Assembly (NCBI GenBank): GCA_017403345.1
Contig: JAFQOH010000180.1
Span: 1-6,916, forward strand
Reading direction: 5' to 3'
Length of the DNA: 6,916 nucleotides
Source: RGIG3701 sp017403345
Lineage (GTDB): Bacteria; Planctomycetota; Planctomycetia; Pirellulales; Thermoguttaceae
Under the pieces are notes generated by a model that ran no database searches, had not been told where the DNA came from, and was given only the letters and a program-made list of their open reading frames with translations. The translations under genes were made by a program, and so were the position numbers. Positions within the stretch are counted from its first letter, which is position 1; every line of letters starts with the position of its first letter. Below, piece after piece: positions 1 through 5,404 of this stretch.

Positions 1-2202
1 CCGGAGAAACCGGAGAAACCGAAAACGGAAAGCGCCGCAGTTCCCGGGATCCCGTCCCAGACTGCGGAACAGCTCGCGCGCGAAAAGCGTAAGACCTACC
101 TGATTTTGGGATCCGCTTTCGTTGGATTGACCGCTCTGGCTCTTCTGGCGCTCGTTCTGTTGTTGGTCGGCGGCTCGGGAAACGAGAACGGAGAAAAGAT
201 CGCATCGGCAGAAAACGGAGCGGAAAACGGAGCGGAAATCGGGACGGAAGGTACGCAGGAACCCTCCGCAGCGGATGCGGACAGTACGAAAAAAGAGGAT
301 GCGTTCTCTCTGGATCTGTCGCTGCCGTCGGCAACTCCCCAGGCTGGTGAAACCGGAACGGATGGAATTGCAGGAACGGCTGAAGCGAATGAATTTCCGG
401 CGGATGGTCTGGAAAATGAGTTGGAAGACAGTCTGACCGGAACGTCAGAACTTGATGAAATGTCCTCGGAATTTGACGCTCAGATGGATCCGGAGGACAG
501 TTTGGAGGCCCAAGTCTCTCTAGGGACCGACACTGGATCTGCTGCGGAAGCGGGACTTTCGGATACTGCGCCGGAACAGGCTGACGGACTTGAAAATGAA
601 CTTGGGACAGAGGAAGATCTAACGGCGCTCCTGCCTGATACAGAGACCGATGTGACTGGAGTTTCCGACCCGAACCTGCCGGAGGATACGCAGACGCTGC
701 GGCCCTCTCAGGAAAATGAGACCGCAGATACGGCAGAACAACTCCCGACGGCGCTGGATGGTATTTCGCAGAGCGAACAGGATCCAGAGGAAACGTCTTC
801 CGAAGAGATGAAGGAAGCTCCAAAGTTTCCCCGAACGGAATCCGATCCTGAACTTTCCGAAGATATGGTCGCTCCCGGCGGAGAGGGCTTTGAGTCCAAC
901 GTTTGGGATGAGGCACAGAACTCGGACCTTTTGGAACAGGAATCTGCCGTTAGTGACGTGCTCCCCAATGCAGCAGAAACGCCTGCTGCGGAAACTCCTG
1001 ACGCGGAAACTCCCGGAGCGCTTGACGACAGTCTGGACGTTGGCGAACTCTCTGACTCGGAAACCCCCGACGCAGAAACTCCCGGTACAGAAACGTCCGA
1101 TGCGGAAACTCCTGCTGCGGACGGCCTCGGCGGGCTTGGCGACAGTCTGGACGTTGGCGAACTCTCTGACTCGGAAACCCCCGACGCAGAAACTCCCGGT
1201 ACAGATGCGTCCGATGCGGAAACTCCTGCTGCGGACGGCCTCGGCGGGCTTGACGACAGTCTGGACGTTGGCGAACTCTCTGACTCGGAAATTCCCGGAG
1301 CAGAAACTCCCGGTACAGATGCGTCCGATGCGGAAACTCCTGCTGCGGACGGCCTCGGCGGGCTTGGCGACAGTCTGGACGTTGGCGAACTCTCTGACTC
1401 GGAAATTCCCGGAGCAGAAACTCCCGATGCCGAAACTCCCGGCACAGAAACGGCTGATGCGGAAACCCCTCAGGATCCGCTTCCTGCTGCATCAGAATTA
1501 GGGATGGATCTTGAACTTCCCAATGATGGAAATTCTGAAAATGAAGCTGGTGCCGCGGATCCAACGGACATTCTGGCTGCTCCCGCGACGGACCCTAGTA
1601 CTGATGAACTGGATGGTCTTGGTGATTTGGGTGGAGTGGATGGGCTGGGCGATATGGAAACCCCGCAGTCTCCGCAGACTCCCGTTCTTGATTCAAAAGA
1701 GGAGGGGCAGGCAGTTGGCGGAAGGCAGGAGGGTGACGAAAGAAGTGCAGAGTTTTCGGAATGTAGGAGTCATATAGTACTTGCAGGTGAAACATTTTGG
1801 AAAATTTCCGAAAAATATTATGGTTCTCCTGCTTACAAAGATGCGCTTGCGCGGTATAATAAGGACACTCGGTCCATTCCCGGAGAGCTTAAGGCCGGTA
1901 TGACGGTTTTGATTCCGGAGTTGGAGCATTTGCGCAGCTGCTATGGTACGTACTGTCCTCGAGAATCGTCCACTCCGGTCGCGGTGAGCGGTGGTCCTGC
2001 GAGGCAGTCTGTGCAGTACTATATCGTGCAGGAGGGGGATACCGTGATCGCCATTGCGGAGAAGTGTCTTGGCGATGCTGCGAACTGGCCTGCGATCCGA
2101 CGTCTGAATCCAGACAAGATCTCATCGTTGGGGATCTTGCCGCCGGGGACCCAGCTGATCATTCCGAGTGAGACAAGTCCGGGTTCCGGGGTTTGGGAAT
2201 AG
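1..2202 (+). CDS. Membrane-anchored protein with acidic repeat linker and two C-terminal LysM domains (5' partial)
   Basis: The frame is open from base 1, so the true start lies upstream; a TTG at 106 would fall inside the membrane helix and is not credible. In visible-residue numbering, a Pro/Glu/Lys-rich stub (PEKPEKPK, from a 9-bp tandem repeat) ends in basic REKRK (27-31). A transmembrane helix follows at about 33-57, so by the positive-inside rule the rest lies outside the cytoplasm. Residues 60-585 are an extremely acidic, low-complexity linker containing four 38-residue repeats (about 343-492). Two LysM domains follow, at about 591-639 (HIVLAGETFWKISEKYYG, ending VLIPE) and 672-722 (YYIVQEGDTVIAIAEKCLG, ending LIIPSE). 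LysM modules bind N-acetylglucosamine polymers such as peptidoglycan, so the linker may span from membrane to wall. No catalytic domain is visible; an upstream N-terminal domain may exist. A second transmembrane gene starts 57 nt downstream. Confidence 0.93.
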   Translation, partial: PEKPEKPKTESAAVPGIPSQTAEQLAREKRKTYLILGSAFVGLTALALLALVLLLVGGSGNENGEKIASAENGAENGAEIGTEGTQEPSAADADSTKKEDAFSLDLSLPSATPQAGETGTDGIAGTAEANEFPADGLENELEDSLTGTSELDEMSSEFDAQMDPEDSLEAQVSLGTDTGSAAEAGLSDTAPEQADGLENELGTEEDLTALLPDTETDVTGVSDPNLPEDTQTLRPSQENETADTAEQLPTALDGISQSEQDPEETSSEEMKEAPKFPRTESDPELSEDMVAPGGEGFESNVWDEAQNSDLLEQESAVSDVLPNAAETPAAETPDAETPGALDDSLDVGELSDSETPDAETPGTETSDAETPAADGLGGLGDSLDVGELSDSETPDAETPGTDASDAETPAADGLGGLDDSLDVGELSDSEIPGAETPGTDASDAETPAADGLGGLGDSLDVGELSDSEIPGAETPDAETPGTETADAETPQDPLPAASELGMDLELPNDGNSENEAGAADPTDILAAPATDPSTDELDGLGDLGGVDGLGDMETPQSPQTPVLDSKEEGQAVGGRQEGDERSAEFSECRSHIVLAGETFWKISEKYYGSPAYKDALARYNKDTRSIPGELKAGMTVLIPELEHLRSCYGTYCPRESSTPVAVSGGPARQSVQYYIVQEGDTVIAIAEKCLGDAANWPAIRRLNPDKISSLGILPPGTQLIIPSETSPGSGVWE
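1027..1476 (+). repeat. Four in-frame 114-bp tandem repeats in the LysM protein linker
   Basis: The sequence gacagtctggacgttggcga recurs at 1027, 1141, 1255 and 1369, exactly 114 bp (38 codons) apart. The fourth copy diverges after its first two thirds. Each unit encodes SLDVGELSDSE followed by ETP-type pentapeptides (DAETPG, DAETPA) and ADGLGGL. The copies are nearly identical at the DNA level, silent positions included, which implies recent duplication. Because the period is a multiple of three, gain or loss of copies keeps the frame and only changes linker length. The region also opens false long frames on the other strand and in other frames. Confidence 0.97.
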
Positions 2203-2259
2203 TGATGATTTCCATTCGGGGACAGCACGGCGGAGTTTTTCATAGAAAAGTATAAGTAA

Positions 2260-4032
2260 ATGGACTATTCACAATACTATCAGAAATGGCTTCATCGGGA
2301 AATTCCTTCGGGAACGGCTCCCAGCAGTTACGAGATCTTAGGCTTGGAGAACGGGGAACCGGATCTCGGCAAGATCTCGAAGGCTTTGAACAAGACGATG
2401 GACGCTCTGTTTCAGGCAGATGCGGAGAGCGATTCGGAGGTTTTTGCGAAAATTTCCGGAGAGATACTGCAGGCGCAGTATGTTCTTTTGGATCCTGCGC
2501 GTAAACAGGAGTACGACCAGGCACTTTTGGGAGCTGCCGGCGGCCGGATCTGGATGAGTTACGTTCGGCCGACTTTTCTCCAGCGCTGCCAGCAATGGGG
2601 AATGATCTTTTGTGCTTTGGCGCTGGGATGCGTCATCATGTTTATGATGGCGTTTATGGTGGAACGCAATCCGGACGGCTCGATCGCATATCAGGCGGAC
2701 TTGAAGATCGAAAAGGCCAAGCCTTTCACTCTTCCTCTGAGTCACGTGGTCTACCGTCCGTTTGTGGCGATGGACTATCGTGAGGATGGATACGCTACGG
2801 CATCTTCTGAGACCGAACAGGATACAAGCGTTGCGGTCTCTGTTCCGGAGGCGGGTCCTGTTCCGGAGGCGGGTCCTGTTCCGGAACAGACGGTTTCTGA
2901 AGGATCGGAATTTGAGGACCTCGCAAAGTTTGCCGAGGGGACCGAGGCCGGGGAAGAGGAGTCTCTGATGGGGTTCTTCGAGCAGGCGGGATCTGACGAT
3001 GTGCCGGCTGAGCCGATGGATGGGGCATTGGAGAGCGGGGAAGAGTCCTCGGATGCGGTGAACGAAGAGATTGCGAATGACGCGGGCACAGAGTCTTCGC
3101 AGAATGCGCCGAAGACGCCGGTCGGCAGTCCTCTGTATTGGATCTATGGAAAAACGGAGTTGGAAACCGCTGCACCGCCGGAAACGGTTTCGACCGATGA
3201 GAGTGAAAATATGCAGGCGAACGGAACTCCTGCCGGGGACGGCGAGGTCGTCTCTAGTGACGATTTCCGTGAAATGCCTCCGCTGCACAAGGAGAGAGTC
3301 GATGTTTTCAGTCCGCAGGAAATGCTGGATCTTTTGACGAAGGTGCGGCCGATGGTGGCGTCTGGTTCGCCGGAATTTCCTGATTTTGCGTTGATGCAGT
3401 ATGAAACGTGCCTTGCGATCATTGAAAAATGCAGTGCGCCGGACGTTTCGATGGAGCCGGAATTTGCGGGAAATTTCGTGTCGGCGGCTTTGGAGGTCAT
3501 GAAGGATCTTGGAAGTGCGAAAAAGTTTGACGAATCGGCAAAGCTGGGGGAAGCGCTTTTGAAATTCGGCGAGCAGTTCGCAGTCGCGGATTGCGCGGAA
3601 CGCGTGTCGAAAATGTCGCAGTCGCAGGCGGTATATCGAAAGCGGTATGAAACTATTTTGGATGTGCTGGAGAAGCTGGAAGTCGATCCGGATGATCCGA
3701 AGCAGAACGAATTTTATGCGGTTTGGCTTTGGAAGGAAAACCGGTCGGTCGAGGGAAGTTTGCCGTATCTGGTGAAGGTCGAGAATCGGAAGATCCAGAA
3801 TACTGCGCGTCTTGAGCTTGCGGTTCTGAATGGAACGCAGCCGGCATCGCAGGAAAATCTTCGGAAGCTGGCGGATGCCTGGTGGTCGATCTCTGAGCAG
3901 ATCAACTCTCCGGACATTCAGCAGCTTTTGCGGGATCATGCGCGGTCGTTCTATCAGAGGGTGGATTCCAGTCTTCTGAGTGAAGAGCAATTGGTGCGGA
4001 TCTCGAGTTCCGACACAAAAACGCTTAAATAA
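2260..4032 (+). CDS. Bitopic membrane protein with HPD-less J-like domain and helical C-terminal domain
   Basis: This 590-residue protein begins with a divergent J-like domain at about 5-88: YYQKWL, YEILGL (24-29), then LLDPARKQEYD (76-86). I know this arrangement from the N-termini of many planctomycete proteins. The HPD tripeptide that stimulates DnaK is absent, so a scaffold or interaction role is more likely than a co-chaperone role. A transmembrane helix follows at about 113-133 (WGMIFCALALGCVIMFMM), preceded by Arg residues, which suggests a cytoplasmic N-terminus. Residues about 173-330 are acidic and low in complexity, with a VPEAGP tandem repeat. Residues 341-590 are predicted helical and end in a LADAWWSIS...ARSFYQRV segment resembling a helical, TPR-like module common in planctomycete proteins. 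The ATG at 2260 has no strong Shine-Dalgarno, only AGAAAAG at 2244-2250. The exact function is unknown. It could be co-transcribed with the LysM gene 57 nt upstream, since no promoter or terminator is visible between them. Confidence 0.9.
   Translation: MDYSQYYQKWLHREIPSGTAPSSYEILGLENGEPDLGKISKALNKTMDALFQADAESDSEVFAKISGEILQAQYVLLDPARKQEYDQALLGAAGGRIWMSYVRPTFLQRCQQWGMIFCALALGCVIMFMMAFMVERNPDGSIAYQADLKIEKAKPFTLPLSHVVYRPFVAMDYREDGYATASSETEQDTSVAVSVPEAGPVPEAGPVPEQTVSEGSEFEDLAKFAEGTEAGEEESLMGFFEQAGSDDVPAEPMDGALESGEESSDAVNEEIANDAGTESSQNAPKTPVGSPLYWIYGKTELETAAPPETVSTDESENMQANGTPAGDGEVVSSDDFREMPPLHKERVDVFSPQEMLDLLTKVRPMVASGSPEFPDFALMQYETCLAIIEKCSAPDVSMEPEFAGNFVSAALEVMKDLGSAKKFDESAKLGEALLKFGEQFAVADCAERVSKMSQSQAVYRKRYETILDVLEKLEVDPDDPKQNEFYAVWLWKENRSVEGSLPYLVKVENRKIQNTARLELAVLNGTQPASQENLRKLADAWWSISEQINSPDIQQLLRDHARSFYQRVDSSLLSEEQLVRISSSDTKTLK
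2842..2885 (+). repeat. 18-bp in-frame tandem repeat (VPEAGP)
   Basis: The unit gttccggaggcgggtcct occurs twice without any change (2842-2859 and 2860-2877). It is followed by eight bases of a third copy. It encodes VPEAGP-VPEAGP-VPE in the linker just after the membrane helix of the J-like protein. Perfect identity suggests recent slippage, and the 18-bp period keeps the reading frame. Confidence 0.95.
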
Positions 4033-4067
4033 TTGGAGAAAAATGAAAAAATAGAGAGCCGACCCCC

Positions 4068-4095
4068 TTGCAAAAAAGCGGGAATGTGGTAAAAT
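4068..4095 (+). promoter_or_regulatory. Sigma70-type promoter of tRNA-Leu
   Basis: A -35 box TTGCAA (4068-4073) is separated by 16 nt from a -10 box TAAAAT (4090-4095). A TG dinucleotide at 4087-4088 gives an extended -10 (TGGTAAAAT). Transcription would start near 4102, about 19 nt before the mature 5' end of the tRNA. It is the only convincing promoter seen between 4033 and the riboswitch. Confidence 0.75.
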
Positions 4096-4120
4096 AAACA
4101 AATCGGAAACGAAAGTTTCT

Positions 4121-4203
4121 GCCGGAGTGGTGGAATGGCAGACACGATGGACTCAAAATCCATTGTCAGCAATGACATGTGGGTTCGACTCCCACCTCCG
4201 GTA
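4121..4203 (+). tRNA. trnL: tRNA-Leu (anticodon CAA)
   Basis: A complete class II tRNA can be folded by eye. The acceptor stem pairs GCCGGAG (4121-4127) with CTCCGGT (4196-4202), with a G-U at the first pair. The anticodon stem is ATGGA/TCCAT with loop CTCAAAA, placing anticodon CAA at 4154-4156, which reads UUG. The long variable arm (TGTCA-GCAA-TGACA) is typical of leucine tRNAs. The T arm is GTGGG-TTCGACT-CCCAC (4179-4195). The discriminator base is A4203, as expected for LeuRS. The 3' CCA is not encoded and must be added after transcription. A promoter lies just upstream and an intrinsic terminator begins 3 nt downstream. Confidence 0.98.
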
Positions 4204-4206
4204 TTT

Positions 4207-4243
4207 GCCGTGTTGCGAAATGTTTTCCGACACGGCTTTTTTT
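4207..4243 (+). terminator. Intrinsic terminator after tRNA-Leu
   Basis: GCCGTGT (4207-4213) pairs with ACACGGC (4230-4236), extended inward by a T-G and a G-C pair. The hairpin is followed directly by seven T residues (4237-4243). This is a canonical rho-independent terminator. The riboswitch aptamer begins only 4 nt after the T tract, so the element sits between the tRNA and the cobalamin-controlled genes. Confidence 0.93.
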
Positions 4244-4247
4244 CGGC

Positions 4248-4495
4248 AACGGTGTGCGCGGAGAACGTGTTTTCGCGCAATAACAGGGAATCCGGTGAAG
4301 ATCCGGAACGGCTGCCGCCACTGTGAGCGAACGCATTGGAAACGGTGCGGAAGAATATCGAAATCTGGAGTTCTGTATCCATTTAGTCATTGCCGTTTTT
4401 GAAGCGGTGAGAAGGCTCTCGATATTCTGTTCGTGAGTCAGGAGACCTACCGTTTGCGTTAGTTTGGATCTTTGCTGCGGCATGACGGCTGGTCC
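4248..4495 (+). ncRNA. Cobalamin (B12) riboswitch
   Basis: The aptamer senses adenosylcobalamin or a related cobamide in the nascent mRNA, usually switching downstream genes off when ligand is plentiful. Its closing helix pairs AACGGT (4248-4253) with ACCGTT (4449-4454). The core holds GGGAA (4286-4290), the TCCGG/CCGGA hairpin (4291-4307) and CCGCCACTGT (4315-4324). A perfect 10-bp helix joins 4352-4361 to 4419-4428. It encloses the L5 region TTGCCG...CGGTGAGAAGG. The B12 box AGTCAGGAGACCTACC (4436-4451) departs from consensus at one base, which pairs with U4253 in the closing helix. A P13-like stem, GGATC/GGTCC (4466-4470/4491-4495), exposes CGGCA (4478-4482), complementary to TGCCG (4391-4395) in the L5 arm, as in the known kissing loop. 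The DUF1559 start codon follows 30 nt later. Whether control is translational or by attenuation is not settled. Confidence 0.95.
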
Positions 4496-4525
4496 GAAGC
4501 GGATTTTCTTCAGATTGGAAATGAG

Positions 4526-5386
4526 ATGGTTTCCCGCTCCCGAAAAGCGTTTACGTTGGTCGAGCTTCTTGTCGTCATTGCGATCATTGGCGTTCTGATG
4601 GGGCTTTTGCTTCCGGCTGTTCAGGCTGCGCGGAGTGCGGCACGGAAATCGGTCTGTCAGAATCATCTGAAACAGTGTGCTGTGGGGATCGAACAGTACA
4701 TCGCGGCTCATGACGGTCAGATCCCGCCTGGCGGGTTTGAGTACCAGTACCTCATGAAGGGGGGACGGAATTTTGCCTGGTCGATGTACATTTTGCCGTA
4801 TATCGAGCAGGGAGTACTTTACCAGCAAGTCAGTCAGGACCATGCTTTCAATGCCGCGCAGAATGCTGAGGCTGCGAAGACGGTCATTCCTGTCTATTTG
4901 TGTCCGGAGCTGGCGAAAGCGGAGTCGGTCGTTGGCGGGATGGGGCAGACTCATTACGGCGCGGTGAGCGGGACGACGCTTCCGGAGAAGACGAAGTCCG
5001 GAGACATGAACGGTGCGATGATCTTTACGGGGACTCCGATCAAAAACTCTTTCGGCAGAGTTACCGGACAGTCCGAGCCGCTGACGTATTCGGACGTGAC
5101 GGATGGGATGGGATTTACGCTCTTTTTGGCGGAAGATGCCCGTTCCAACGAACACTACGCCTACGGGGACCGGGCGTGGATCTCGGCGAACAATGTCTTC
5201 GAGGTCGCGCATTGCGTGAATCGCGGTCCGGCGGACGACAATGAGATCCACAGTCTCCACTCCGGCGGTGCGCATGCGGCATTCGGTGATGCGTCTGTCC
5301 GGTTTCTTGGCGAAAGTGTGAGCCGGGAGGTCCTCGGCGCGATGATCACACGCGATTTTGGCGATCTGGGTGCGTATTCCTTCTGA
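4526..5386 (+). CDS. DUF1559 (SBP_bac_10) pseudopilin-like secreted protein
   Basis: The 286-residue protein opens with a type IV prepilin/type II pseudopilin signal. A short basic leader MVSRSRKA is followed by FTLVELLVVIAIIGVLMG and LLLPAVQAAR. Cleavage is expected between Ala8 and Phe9, leaving Phe1 and Glu5 of the mature form. Ala at -1 instead of the usual Gly is a mild deviation that prepilin peptidase tolerates. The body matches planctomycete DUF1559: a QNHLKQ helix, SMYILPYIEQ (86-95), YLCPE, then HSGGAHAAFGDASVRFL (245-261) near the C-terminus. DUF1559 proteins are numerous in planctomycetes and their function is largely unknown. I chose ATG 4526 over the in-frame TTG at 4472, which lies inside the riboswitch L13 loop and would add 18 residues before the prepilin leader. 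The Shine-Dalgarno is weak (GGAA, 4517-4520). The gene sits 30 nt after the riboswitch and 18 nt before the PEP-CTERM gene, so cobalamin should control both. Confidence 0.95.
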   Translation: MVSRSRKAFTLVELLVVIAIIGVLMGLLLPAVQAARSAARKSVCQNHLKQCAVGIEQYIAAHDGQIPPGGFEYQYLMKGGRNFAWSMYILPYIEQGVLYQQVSQDHAFNAAQNAEAAKTVIPVYLCPELAKAESVVGGMGQTHYGAVSGTTLPEKTKSGDMNGAMIFTGTPIKNSFGRVTGQSEPLTYSDVTDGMGFTLFLAEDARSNEHYAYGDRAWISANNVFEVAHCVNRGPADDNEIHSLHSGGAHAAFGDASVRFLGESVSREVLGAMITRDFGDLGAYSF

Positions 5387-5395
5387 AGCAGAATG

Positions 5396-5400
5396 AGGAG
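5396..5400 (+). promoter_or_regulatory. Ribosome binding site deciding the PEP-CTERM gene start
   Basis: AGGAG lies 4 nt before ATG 5405. An upstream in-frame ATG at 5393 overlaps this motif and would add MRRK with no Shine-Dalgarno of its own. The site therefore favours 5405 as the start. Confidence 0.7.
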
Positions 5401-5404
5401 AAAA

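Noticed and set aside
106..108. TTG as the start of the LysM protein
   Set aside because: The frame is open to base 1 and the TTG lies within the transmembrane helix, whose basic flank is upstream. The gene is 5' truncated by the window edge.
708..1564. Long overlapping frames on both strands over the repeat region (204, 245 and 203 codons)
   Set aside because: They arise because the 114-bp repeat is a multiple of three, so any frame free of stops in one unit stays open through all copies. The translations are simple repeats.
2203..2259. Promoter (TATAAG at 2251-2256) for the J-like protein gene
   Set aside because: The -10-like box lies 3 nt before the ATG, so transcription would start inside the coding sequence, and no -35 box is spaced correctly.
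2338..4101. 587-codon open frame on the - strand
   Set aside because: It is antisense to the J-like protein gene and Arg/Leu/Phe-rich with no domain. The + strand frame has a coherent J-like domain, membrane helix and linker.
4472..4525. TTG at 4472 as the start of the DUF1559 protein
   Set aside because: It lies in the riboswitch P13 loop, lacks a ribosome binding site, and would put 18 extra residues before a prepilin leader that is already typical when starting at ATG 4526.
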